Source of the DNA: a virus
Virus record (IMG/VR): IMGVR_UViG_3300038834_000101
Location: 1-20,617 of that record
Reading direction: 5' to 3' (one strand)
DNA: 20,617 nucleotides
Shown: positions 5,618 to 12,603 of the stretch, piece by piece
How positions within the stretch are numbered: the first letter of the stretch is position 1
Layout: each line of letters begins with the position of its first letter
Position numbers and translations under genes: made by a program
Notes under the pieces: model-generated
What the model was told of the DNA's origin: nothing
Seen by the model: only the letters and a program-made list of their open reading frames with translations
The model's database searches: none

Positions 5618-6706
5618 ATGGCCGCACCATTTCAGAATTATTCCGGCGGTGTCCTTCTGGCGGACATCGTAAAAAGGAATAATCTCAGCACCTATGTGTC
5701 TGAGGCAATCAAAGAGCGCAGCTTGTTCATCAAGTCTGGCGCTGTGGTTCGTAACGCCCTGCTCGATTCACGAGAAGGCGGTACTCGCATTCAAGTTCCT
5801 GAGTTCAACCCCGTTGCACCGACCGAAGAGATCTTCGACGGCACCGCAACTTGGGGCACCAGTGGCGCTGGTTACCTGACCCCTCAAAAGGTCGGTACTG
5901 GCACTCAAGTTGCAACCATCTGCCATCGCGGTTTCGCGTATGCCGTTGATGACGTTGCTCTTCTGGCTGCCGGTGAAGATCCCATGCTTCACATCCGCAA
6001 CCAGCTGGCTGACGCCATTAACAAGCTGAACAGCGCTCGTCTGTTCTCTCAGCTGAATGGTCTGTTTGCCGGCGGTTCTGGCGCTCTGGGCGCTAACCAC
6101 CTTGACCTAGGCGTTGCCGCTGCCTCTGGTGCGGATGAGGACAACTTCCTCACCGCTGCCACTGTTGCTCGCGGTCGCTCCCTGCTGGGTGAGCGCGGTG
6201 AAGAGCTGGACACTCTGATTGTTCACCCTTCAGTCGCTTACTACCTGTATCAGGTGGGCATGTTGACCTTCTCCACTTCTGCACTCGCCGCTGAAGGCGC
6301 TGTGACCTGGGGTGGCGGTGGCGTTGGCATCAGCGCTCGTGAGGTTGGTCAGTTCGCTGGTATGCGCGTGATTGTTGACTCTCAAGTCAATACTTCCGCT
6401 CCTGGCGCTTCTGGTCACCAGCGTGAGTTCCGCTGCTATCTGGTTAAGTCCGGCACCATCCTTGAGGGTGTGCAGCAGGATCTTCGGATTGAAGCTGACC
6501 GCAACGTGCTGTCCAAGCAAGATGTCCTGTCGGTTGACTACCACTCCACCTATCACGTGATGGGCACCAAGTGGGATGATTCCGGCGACAACCCCACCAA
6601 CGCTGAACTGTCCGATTCCAGCAACTGGGCAGCTACTTACGACGTTGACCTGATCCCCATGGTCGAACTGATCGTGAACAGCTCCCTGGACACCACCACC
6701 ATCTGA
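5618..6706 (+). CDS. Major capsid protein
   Basis: The coat protein, 362 residues, presumably HK97-fold. Visible support: N-terminal YSGGVLLADIVKRNNLSTYV and IKSGAVVRNALLDSREGGTR (an N-arm/E-loop style), the P-domain-like helix MLHIRNQLADAINKLNSARL at about residues 124-143, and the later VDLIPMVELIVNSSL strand at the C-terminus. Codon choice is unusually uniform (GGT, CTG, GCT, CGC/CGT) and GC-rich compared with neighbours (34 of 60 bases G/C in 6181-6240), as expected for the most highly expressed gene. A weak AAGAA precedes the ATG. It follows the scaffold and ends at a strong terminator. I am confident of coat identity; the exact Pfam coat family is not certain. Confidence 0.9.
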   Translation: MAAPFQNYSGGVLLADIVKRNNLSTYVSEAIKERSLFIKSGAVVRNALLDSREGGTRIQVPEFNPVAPTEEIFDGTATWGTSGAGYLTPQKVGTGTQVATICHRGFAYAVDDVALLAAGEDPMLHIRNQLADAINKLNSARLFSQLNGLFAGGSGALGANHLDLGVAAASGADEDNFLTAATVARGRSLLGERGEELDTLIVHPSVAYYLYQVGMLTFSTSALAAEGAVTWGGGGVGISAREVGQFAGMRVIVDSQVNTSAPGASGHQREFRCYLVKSGTILEGVQQDLRIEADRNVLSKQDVLSVDYHSTYHVMGTKWDDSGDNPTNAELSDSSNWAATYDVDLIPMVELIVNSSLDTTTI

Positions 6707-6723
6707 TCTCTGATCAGACAAAC

Positions 6724-6756
6724 GGCCCTACCATTAGGTGGGGCCTTCTTCTTTTT
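6724..6756 (+). terminator. Intrinsic terminator after the capsid gene
   Basis: GGCCCTACC-ATTA-GGTGGGGCC forms a 9-bp stem (one T-G pair) with a 4-nt loop, followed directly by TTCTTCTTTTT. This is a textbook rho-independent terminator 17 bases after the capsid stop. Its T-run ends three bases before the next ATG, so downstream genes need readthrough or another promoter. Confidence 0.9.
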
Positions 6757-6759
6757 CAC

Positions 6760-6927
6760 ATGGCGTACAGCAGTCCCAAAAAACTGACCACACGGCAAAA
6801 AGCCGCTATGGAACGTCATGCAGAGCATCACACCAAAAAACATATGGCCGAGATGCGTCGGCTGATGAAGGCTGGTAAGACCTTCACCGAAGCGCATAAA
6901 ATGGCAATGAAAAAAGTAGGTAGGTAA
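6760..6927 (+). CDS. Small basic protein, 55 aa, marine-phage type
   Basis: Fifty-five residues, highly helical and basic: MAYSSPKKLTTRQKAAMERH, then an HHTKKHMAEMRRLMKAG centre and a TEAHKMAMKKVGR end. From memory, the pattern 'T.rQk.AmkrH..HHtkkHM..M..lM..G.sFt.aHk.AmkkvG' recurs as a small hypothetical protein in marine phages. The frame starts directly after the capsid terminator and stops three bases before the next GTG. The His/Met/Lys face may bind nucleic acid or metal, but no function is known. Coding is well supported by the conserved-looking sequence. Confidence 0.65.
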   Translation: MAYSSPKKLTTRQKAAMERHAEHHTKKHMAEMRRLMKAGKTFTEAHKMAMKKVGR

Positions 6928-6930
6928 GCC

Positions 6931-7461
6931 GTGGCCGCAACCATCACAGCCACACTTGAAAGCGAAAACGCCAACAGCTATGTGACGCTGGCAGAGGCTG
7001 ACGCCTACTTTGAAACCGTTCCAAGCAGCACGCAGTGGGACAACAAGACTGATGATGCAAAGAACCGTGCATTGATTTCAGCCACGCGCTGGATCGATAC
7101 GTTGAATTTTTATGGTGATCGTTGCAATGCGGATCAAGCGCTGAGCTGGCCACGAAACAACTATCACGTAGATCGTGTTGAGCTGGCCTGTTCCGCGATT
7201 CCAAACGACATCAAGTATGCGACATATGAGCTAGCCAATGCATTGGCAAACGATACGGATGCAATCACTGGAACGACAGGTGACACGGGGCTTTATGAGT
7301 CTGTAAAGCTTGGCGAGATGGAGGTCAAGTACAACACGTCGAGCCAAGCGACGGGAACAGTTAACAACGTTTTCGATGTTTATCCTTGGTTGCAGTCGTA
7401 TCTGGGTGCCTACTGTCTTGGCGGTAGCGGCAGCTATCAGGTCCGTATGGTGAGGGGTTGA
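6931..7461 (+). CDS. Head-tail connector (adaptor), DnaT-like family
   Basis: The 176-residue product would bind under the portal as the first connector ring. It opens with the typical 'NSYVTLAEADAYFETVPSS' segment, in which an SYVT-eAdaYf pattern is followed by ALISATRWIDTL and a central LSWPRNN. C-terminal helices IPNDIKYATYELANAL precede a variable end. Proteins with this pattern are commonly labelled 'DnaT-like ssDNA-binding' by homology searches, yet in phage structural clusters they act as head-tail adaptors. Start is GTG at 6931, three bases after the previous stop. Its neighbours (capsid upstream, stopper and terminator-like proteins downstream) support the adaptor role. Confidence 0.8.
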   Translation: MAATITATLESENANSYVTLAEADAYFETVPSSTQWDNKTDDAKNRALISATRWIDTLNFYGDRCNADQALSWPRNNYHVDRVELACSAIPNDIKYATYELANALANDTDAITGTTGDTGLYESVKLGEMEVKYNTSSQATGTVNNVFDVYPWLQSYLGAYCLGGSGSYQVRMVRG

Positions 7462-7462
7462 G

Positions 7463-7846
7463 ATGGCAGGCCAACTTGACACGCTTTTCAAGAACGTCGC
7501 CAAATCAGTTGTCGCTGATCTGGGCAAATCGCTCGACACGACAATTACTTATGTAAGGAAAGCGTCTGCTAGCTACGATCTTGCAACTGGTGCGGTGTCA
7601 ACGACTGATACGTCTTACTCGTTTGACGCACCGATTGAATTTATTGCATCTGACGAAGAGTCTGGGTATCAGGAGAATACAGCTCGTCTTTACATAACAC
7701 CAGATCAGATTGGTGATAATCAAGCAACGCTGCAAGACGAGGTGTCATTGCAGTTCGCCGGATCAGAAAGAACCGCCAGGATTCAAGATATTCGGACCTT
7801 TAGAGGCGATCAGGAGTACATGTATATCCTTCGGGTGGTGTTCTGA
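7463..7846 (+). CDS. Head-tail stopper/head closure-like protein
   Basis: A 127-residue protein with a short N-terminal helix (LDTLFKNVAKSVVADLGKSL), then beta strands: TTITYVRKASASYDLATGAV, ARLYITPDQI, VSLQFAGSERTARIQDIRTF and a closing YMYILRVVF. A small beta-barrel with this strand order and a 'Y.l.vv' end matches head-closure proteins (Hc1/gp16-like) placed between adaptor and tail terminator. The start ATG lies one base after the previous stop and its own stop overlaps the next ATG, both pointing to coupled translation. Family assignment is by order and fold pattern, so moderate certainty. Confidence 0.65.
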   Translation: MAGQLDTLFKNVAKSVVADLGKSLDTTITYVRKASASYDLATGAVSTTDTSYSFDAPIEFIASDEESGYQENTARLYITPDQIGDNQATLQDEVSLQFAGSERTARIQDIRTFRGDQEYMYILRVVF

Positions 7847-8271
7847 TGACGCTTGTAAACGCCAGGGCTGCAATCGAGACTGCAATCAACACTGCGGTGA
7901 CAGATGCAGATGACACGGTTTCGGTGGTGTTTGACAATATGCCGTTTACAACGCCTGGCAAGACAAAGAAGTACGTGATGGTGACGATCAACTTTGATCA
8001 GTCAACGATCCAACCTCACGGCGCAGCGATTGATCAATACGCTGGAACGGTGCAATGTGGCATTTTTACGCCAAGAAATGGGGGCAGTGCTACAGCTGTT
8101 GCGATTGCGGAGTCCGTTATTGACGGCTTGACTTCAGTCAACGCTTCTGGCTATACCGATACCTATTCAGCGGTTCCACGTGTTGGTCAAGTCAATGGTC
8201 CTACTGCGGTAACCAACGAAAACGACAGTCATTTTGTCAGCGTTGTTAGCTGTCGATTTACTGCGGTCTAA
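7846..8271 (+). CDS. Tail terminator protein (DUF4128, gpU-like)
   Basis: This 141-residue protein probably forms the hexamer that caps the tail tube and joins it to the head. It starts with NARAAIETAINTAVTDADDT (helix) followed by a strand carrying VVFDNMPFTTPGKTKKYVMV. Residues about 60-100 have AGTVQCGIFTPRNGGSATAV, then AIAESVIDGL, and it ends VVSCRFTAV. The 'F-x-N-x-P ... G-x-q-C/v-x-i-f-t-P-x-g-x-G' pattern is the DUF4128/lambda gpU family signature I use. Its ATG overlaps the preceding stop (ATGA), and its stop overlaps the next ATG (TAATG). Confidence 0.8.
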   Translation: MTLVNARAAIETAINTAVTDADDTVSVVFDNMPFTTPGKTKKYVMVTINFDQSTIQPHGAAIDQYAGTVQCGIFTPRNGGSATAVAIAESVIDGLTSVNASGYTDTYSAVPRVGQVNGPTAVTNENDSHFVSVVSCRFTAV

Positions 8272-8759
8272 TGGCTAAGCCGATCACTGAGCTGACTAAG
8301 GATATTCGTAAGTTGATTGAGGATGGACGAGCAGCTGCTGGTCCAGAGATTGTTTTCAGCTTGCAAATGAAAGGTCCTTGGTGGACTGGAAACTTTGGTG
8401 AGTTGTGGGCACTTAATACTGTTCCAGTCAAGCCAGTCGTGGACATTGATCGTGACTGGCAGGCTCCGAACATGCCTACTCCTCGAAACTTTTTGCGACG
8501 CCCTGTTTTAAGAGTTCCAATCAACAGCCCCTTATACATCGGCAACTTGGCTGATTACGCAGGATATGCCGTCAATAATCCACAAGCCAAGCTTCCAGAC
8601 AGCGAAGGAGTTCCCAAGACTTACGGTCAAACTAGGCCGCCGCAGAGAAGTACAGCCAAGCCAGGACCAAGCTGGTACAAGATTTATACGGAAACCAGTA
8701 GAGATACAGGTTTGTTTCTTGACCTAGACATAGCTTTTCAAGGCGTTCGCTTAGGATGA
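8271..8759 (+). CDS. Neck/tail-completion protein, HK97 gp10-like
   Basis: A 162-residue protein with an N-terminal helix (ITELTKDIRKLIEDGRAAAG), PWWTGNFGELW, a basic middle, VPINSPLYIGNLADYAGYAV and a C-terminal LFLDLDIAFQGVRLG. The 'wTG.l..sW' plus 'i.N...YA.yvn.g' combination is characteristic of HK97 gp10-like neck proteins that fill the head-tail interface. Normally this gene precedes the tail terminator; here it follows it. Translation is coupled to the previous gene by a TAATG overlap. The identification is good at the superfamily level. Confidence 0.7.
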   Translation: MAKPITELTKDIRKLIEDGRAAAGPEIVFSLQMKGPWWTGNFGELWALNTVPVKPVVDIDRDWQAPNMPTPRNFLRRPVLRVPINSPLYIGNLADYAGYAVNNPQAKLPDSEGVPKTYGQTRPPQRSTAKPGPSWYKIYTETSRDTGLFLDLDIAFQGVRLG

Positions 8760-8787
8760 GCTATATTGTGCTAGTTGACTGAGTTTT

Positions 8788-9159
8788 ATGGCTGAAGCAC
8801 GCGCAATCGACATGCTGTGTAAGGCGTTTAGCGTCGAAGAGCGCAGCAGCTATACCATCAAAAAAGGTGGTGAGGTCGTTATCAAGCTGTATTGGAAGCC
8901 TTTGACCATTGCTGATCGGGACTCGATCAACAAGACTATGAAGGCGCTGAACTTGGGGCGTACAGAGGACAACTTGGATTTTGCGATCCAAATGTTGATC
9001 CGTAAGGCTGAGGACGAGGCTGGCAATCGTGTTTTTTCAGATGGTGACCGTGCCAAGATCCAAAACCGACTTCCAATGAGCATCGTGCTGGACATCATGT
9101 CCAAGATGCAAGGCATGGAAGAGGTGGAAGAAGCGGACGACCTTAAAAGCGACGCTTGA
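8788..9159 (+). CDS. Tail assembly chaperone, short product (gpG-like)
   Basis: The 123-residue protein should coat the tape measure protein before tube polymerisation and not enter the virion. It is a compact helical protein: a beta start SYTIKKGGEVVIKLYWKPLT, ADRDSINKTMKALNL, then LDFAIQMLIRKAEDEAGNRV and LPMSIVLDIMSKMQG before an acidic tail ending in TGA. The 'W-k-P-l-t' followed by 'lD.a..llIrka.de.G...F' pattern fits gpG-type chaperones. Immediately upstream of the stop lies CTT-AAA-AGC, and a second frame continuing as a gpT-like protein begins there (see next entry). A 28-base gap precedes the ATG. Confidence 0.8.
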   Translation: MAEARAIDMLCKAFSVEERSSYTIKKGGEVVIKLYWKPLTIADRDSINKTMKALNLGRTEDNLDFAIQMLIRKAEDEAGNRVFSDGDRAKIQNRLPMSIVLDIMSKMQGMEEVEEADDLKSDA

Positions 9160-9182
9160 GCAGGACAACTACTTGTTCCTGC
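9145..9182 (+). promoter_or_regulatory. Candidate +1 recoding site with downstream stem-loop
   Basis: CTT-AAA-A-GC (slip at 9145-9148) is followed, 11 bases later, by GCAGGACAA-CTAC-TTGTTCCTGC (9160-9182), a 9-bp stem with a single bulged T and a 4-nt loop. The zero-frame TGA lies at 9157-9159, just before the stem. An internal GAGGTG at 9121-9126 resembles a Shine-Dalgarno. Together these look like a programmed frameshift signal. Confidence 0.55.
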
Positions 9183-9349
9183 AGTTTTTCATCGCTGAAA
9201 AGCTCGGAATGACGCTGGGTCAGCTGCGCTCCACAATGTCAGCTGAAGAGCTGCAAGGCTGGAGCGTGTATCTGGCGTTGAAGTCTGAGCGAGAGGAGAA
9301 GGAGATGGAGAGGGTTCGTCAGCAGGCTCAGTTTCGGAAGGTGCGCTAA
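9149..9349 (+). CDS. Frameshift extension of tail chaperone (gpT-like)
   Basis: This 66-residue extension lies in the +1 frame relative to the chaperone and has no ATG or GTG of its own; upstream in its frame a stop occurs about 70 bases before, and the only ordinary start candidate is a TTG inside the conserved part. Read from the slip it gives ATLEQDNYLFLQFFIAEKLG, MTLGQLRSTMSAEELQGWSV and a charged coiled tail ending QFRKVR. 'LGMT..qLr..MSaeEL.gW..Y..l' is the classic gpT pattern that follows frameshifting in lambda-like tails. The joint is best explained by Lys-tRNA moving from AAA (9145-9147) to AAA (9146-9148), then reading GCG. The full G-T product would be about 186 residues. Frame and homology pattern are seen; the mechanism is inference. 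Confidence 0.75.
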   Translation, partial: ATLEQDNYLFLQFFIAEKLGMTLGQLRSTMSAEELQGWSVYLALKSEREEKEMERVRQQAQFRKVR

Positions 9350-9374
9350 CCTGAAGGCAATGTCTTCGGGTTAG
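9346..9374 (+). promoter_or_regulatory. 11-bp hairpin between chaperone and tape measure
   Basis: CTAACCTGAAG-GCAATGT-CTTCGGGTTAG pairs along all 11 positions (one T-G) around a 7-nt loop. The extension's TAA stop (9347-9349) is inside the 5' arm, and the 3' arm ends two bases before the GTG start of the tape measure (9377). There is no T-run, so it is not an intrinsic terminator. It would occlude the tape-measure initiation region unless melted by a ribosome. Confidence 0.7.
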
Positions 9375-9376
9375 TC

Positions 9377-12268
9377 GTGGCCGCTGAGTACGAAGTCAAT
9401 ATCAAGCTAAATACTCAGCAGATCGAGCGAGAGCTTAAGAAGGTTGATAGGGCTGTAAATAGCATTGGTAAAGGCAAAGGCGGAAAAAAACAGCCTATTC
9501 TTGCTCTTCCTAGTACAGACCAGCTATCTGCGGCAACGCGAAAAATTAAAGAACTTGACGGCTATAACAGAAAAATTCATTTAACGCAAAAGCAAATAAA
9601 TAAACAGACAAGAGATCAAGCTTTAAGCATAGACACACTTGTCAAAACGCAGGAAAAGCGTGCCCGCTTGTTGAACAAAATCAACGAGATGGAGGCAAAG
9701 GGCCTCAATGTCAGCAAGTTGAGAAAACAGTTAGCAAAAGCTACAACCGAGCAAAGCGCAAGACGTTTTGGCAGTGCTGAAAAAGAATTTCGCATTTTAG
9801 AAAAAAGTATTCGTTTAGAACAGTCCAAGCTGCGAATTCTCAAAGAACAGCGCAAAGGATTTCCATCAAGCCCTGTTCGTGGAACGCCGGCAATGATGGG
9901 CTCTCCAGCTCAGATTGCTGCATCTGGCAGACAAGCAGTAAGTCCTATTGGCGGCAGGATAGACATTGCTGGTTCTCCAGCTCAAATGGAAGCCATCAGA
10001 AAACTAGAAATGGCCGAAATACGAGCAGATAAAAATGCTCACTTTGCAGAATTAAAGCTGATACAGAAAAGGCAAAAAATAGAATTAGACAATGTAGATA
10101 AGTTGTTAGCGGCTGATTTAAGAGCGCTTGACAAGTTTGACAGAAGACTTGAGGCGTCTGATAGAGCGCGTCAAAAGCGACTGGCTGGCGCTCCAATCCC
10201 TGGGCTCAGAGGTCGAACATTTGGGCCATCACCAGCTTTTGCCGGACGTATTGCATCACCTATTGCTGGAACGGCAGGTACTCCCGGCTCTCCAGAGTTC
10301 AACAGAGCGCTTGAGATTGGTCGTCTCAGAAGCAGCCCTATTCAAGGGCGTAGAGACATTGCGGGATCACCTGAGGCTCGCAGGCTCAGAAGGCAACGTC
10401 TTGAGCAAGTTGGTCTTGGCGCTGGCTTCCCGCTGCTATTTGGCGGTGGAGCGGGATCAGTCATTGGCGGCGCTGCAGGTGGCTTAACAGGGTCATTTGG
10501 AGCGCAGATTGCATTCAGCGCCATTGGTCAGCAGATTGATCAGTTTGTTGCAAGTATGGTCGATGCTGGCAAAGCGTTGACCAGTGTTGGTGGTGCGGCT
10601 GACTTTATGGCCGAAAAGAGCTTGTTTAGCTCTGATGCGATGCAGTTCCGTATTGAGAAGCTAATTGAAGAGGGTCAAGTCACTGAAGCGGCTGCGTTAA
10701 TGACGCAGGAAATGGCGAAACAGGTCGGTGGCAGCGGCTTGAAAGCCTTGAAGGATTTGGGCACTGAAGCCAGCAAGATGGGCAAGTTGTTTAATGCGTT
10801 GATACTTCAAGTTCAAGCGTTTATTTCAAGAGCTTTGACTCCGTTGTTAGCCGCAATAAATAAGGTTGTTGGAGATATTGTGCTAAATAATCAGTTCAAC
10901 GCTTTGATGAGCGAAGCTACGGGCGCTAGAGCAAAAGAAATTGAAGAGTTTTTAAAGCCGTTTACTAAGACAGCTAGAAAAGGTGCTGCAGCTAAAGACG
11001 TAGTTACAAGCGAAGGTAAGCGCCTTGCTGTAGAAAGATTCGGCGGCCAAGTTATCCCAGAAGGCGCTGGTATCGAGCCAACACAATTAGAGCTGCTTAG
11101 AGCTGCAGACACGCCTAAGCGCAAAACAAGAGAAAGTCGCGTTCCTGAGCTGCAGATAGAAGTCAGCCTGACAGAGCGACTAAATGCTTTGAACAGGCAG
11201 GTTCTGGAAGCTAAGCGAGCTGAAAATCCAGTCAGGGAAGCTGCTCTGAAAATGGAGATAGCGCTTGAAGAGCAAGCGGCAGGAATTCAAAAAATAAATA
11301 ACAAAAAAATTCCTCAGGAAGAAAAAAATCTGCAAATTAAAAAACTTGAATTGCAGACTGATCAAAAAATCTTTGAAATTAACGACAAGTTTTCTGCTTC
11401 TAGGGCGGCTCAGGCTGAAAAGAATGAAAAAATTCTTGCTGATCTTCAGAGTCAAAATGACTTACTGCAAGCAAAGCTTGATGGACGCTTGAAAGAAGAA
11501 GAGATTGAGCAGCGAATCAGAGACCTTGCAGAGGATAATCAAGGTTTAGATGAAAAAGCAGTTCGCAATCTTCTTGAGAAGAATAAACTTCTCAACGAGC
11601 AGATCGCTGCTGCTGAACAGCTTGATCAGCTTTATCAATCTATCGGAAACACCATCGCTAACGGCGTTGTTAATGCGCTGGAGGGTGCGGTGATGGGCAC
11701 TCAGTCGCTTGCGGATGCTGCATCAAGTATGTTGAATAACCTTGCGAGACAAATGCTGCAAATTGCCACCAACATGGCACTGTTTGGCAACATGGGCGGC
11801 ACTTTTGAGTCGGGTTCAGGTCTTTTCGGAACAATAGCTCAGGGAATTATTTCCGGATTTAGTGGCGGTCTTGGCAGCGGTGGTGATGGCTCTGGTTTTG
11901 TAACGACTACTGACGGTCTCACTGCGACTGCGAATGGCAACGCATTTGGTCGAAACGGAGTTGTTCCGTTCGCAAGAGGTGGTGTAGTTAATCGACCTAC
12001 CTTGTTCCCGTTTGCGAATGGCACTGGCCTTATGGGTGAGGCTGGACCAGAGGCGATCATGCCTTTGCGCAGAAGCCCTGATGGCCGCCTTGGCGTTGAG
12101 GCTTCTGGAGGTGGAGCGGGACCTACCAACATCGTTGTGAATGTTGACGCTTCAGGCTCTAATGTCGAGGGTGATAGCCAACAGCAAAAAGCACTCGGCA
12201 AGGCCATTGGTTTGGCTGTCCAGTCTGAAATTGCCAAGCAAAAACGTCCTGGAGGTCTTCTGAGCTAA
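9377..12268 (+). CDS. Tape measure protein
   Basis: The 963-residue protein sets tail length and travels in the tube lumen; at about 0.15 nm per residue it predicts a tail near 140 nm. It starts AAEYEVNIKLNTQQIERELK, has long helical, Lys/Glu-rich coiled coils (about 60-165, 210-265, 610-760), and a glycine-rich hydrophobic stretch (about 350-385, FGGGAGSVIGGAAGGLTGSF). A second Gly-rich C-terminal part ends with FARGGVVNRPTLFPFANGTG and GEAGPEAIMPLRRSPDGRLG, a well-known tape-measure C-terminal motif. Four 18-residue Pro/Gly repeats lie at 164-336. Parts are notably AT-rich (15 of 60 bases G/C in 9541-9600). The GTG at 9377 gives the standard N-terminus; initiation may be controlled by the preceding hairpin. 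Its stop overlaps the next ATG. Confidence 0.93.
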   Translation: MAAEYEVNIKLNTQQIERELKKVDRAVNSIGKGKGGKKQPILALPSTDQLSAATRKIKELDGYNRKIHLTQKQINKQTRDQALSIDTLVKTQEKRARLLNKINEMEAKGLNVSKLRKQLAKATTEQSARRFGSAEKEFRILEKSIRLEQSKLRILKEQRKGFPSSPVRGTPAMMGSPAQIAASGRQAVSPIGGRIDIAGSPAQMEAIRKLEMAEIRADKNAHFAELKLIQKRQKIELDNVDKLLAADLRALDKFDRRLEASDRARQKRLAGAPIPGLRGRTFGPSPAFAGRIASPIAGTAGTPGSPEFNRALEIGRLRSSPIQGRRDIAGSPEARRLRRQRLEQVGLGAGFPLLFGGGAGSVIGGAAGGLTGSFGAQIAFSAIGQQIDQFVASMVDAGKALTSVGGAADFMAEKSLFSSDAMQFRIEKLIEEGQVTEAAALMTQEMAKQVGGSGLKALKDLGTEASKMGKLFNALILQVQAFISRALTPLLAAINKVVGDIVLNNQFNALMSEATGARAKEIEEFLKPFTKTARKGAAAKDVVTSEGKRLAVERFGGQVIPEGAGIEPTQLELLRAADTPKRKTRESRVPELQIEVSLTERLNALNRQVLEAKRAENPVREAALKMEIALEEQAAGIQKINNKKIPQEEKNLQIKKLELQTDQKIFEINDKFSASRAAQAEKNEKILADLQSQNDLLQAKLDGRLKEEEIEQRIRDLAEDNQGLDEKAVRNLLEKNKLLNEQIAAAEQLDQLYQSIGNTIANGVVNALEGAVMGTQSLADAASSMLNNLARQMLQIATNMALFGNMGGTFESGSGLFGTIAQGIISGFSGGLGSGGDGSGFVTTTDGLTATANGNAFGRNGVVPFARGGVVNRPTLFPFANGTGLMGEAGPEAIMPLRRSPDGRLGVEASGGGAGPTNIVVNVDASGSNVEGDSQQQKALGKAIGLAVQSEIAKQKRPGGLLS
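9866..10384 (+). repeat. Four 18-residue Pro/Gly repeats inside the tape measure
   Basis: Residues 164-181, 188-205, 293-310 and 319-336 align without gaps as x-S-P-[I/V]-x-G-x5-G-S-P-[A/E]-x3, e.g. SPIGGRIDIAGSPAQ and SPIQGRRDIAGSPEA. They form two pairs (24 and 26 residues apart) that are separated by a helical stretch. Confidence 0.85.
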
Positions 12269-12603
12269 TGGCTACTTTCCCTTCAATTACGCCGACCTAC
12301 GGCATCCAAAAGAAAAGCCAGCCCAACGTGCGAATCGCACAGTTCGGTTCAGGGTATAGCCAACGCACCACGTTTGGCCTCAACCAAAATCCGAAGAGTT
12401 ACGACCTGACCTTTGAGGTTTCAGAAACCGATGCTGACACCATTGAAGACTTCTTGGATGCTCGCGGTGGTGTTGAAAAGTTTGACTTCACGCCACCTGG
12501 CGATAGCAGCGGCAAGTACATCTGTCGCAACTGGAGCAAGTCAATTCCCTACTTAAACCGTGCGACGATCCAGGCGACATTTGAGCAGGTATTTGAAGCA
12601 TGA
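12268..12603 (+). CDS. Minor tail protein M-like
   Basis: A 111-residue tail tip component, equivalent to lambda gpM. The N-terminus FPSITPTYGIQKKSQPNVRI is followed by AQFGSGYSQRTTFGLN, a SYDLTFEVSETDADTIEDFL strand-helix and WSKSIPYLNRATIQATFEQV at the end. The 'P.v.ia.FGdGY.Qr...GlN' motif is the defining signature of the Phage_min_tail family. The gene begins on a TAATG overlap with the tape measure and ends in an ATGA overlap with the L gene, so these are co-translated. It forms part of the ring at the distal tip in lambda. Confidence 0.9.
   Translation: MATFPSITPTYGIQKKSQPNVRIAQFGSGYSQRTTFGLNQNPKSYDLTFEVSETDADTIEDFLDARGGVEKFDFTPPGDSSGKYICRNWSKSIPYLNRATIQATFEQVFEA

Noticed and set aside
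8762-8767. TATATT as a -10 in the gap before the tail chaperone
   Set aside because: No -35 match lies at 16-18 bases upstream; the nearest TTGACC is far too distant.
10128-10487. A 119-residue plus-strand frame inside the tape measure
   Set aside because: It is an alternate-frame shadow of the Gly/Pro repeat region with no start signal or family motif.
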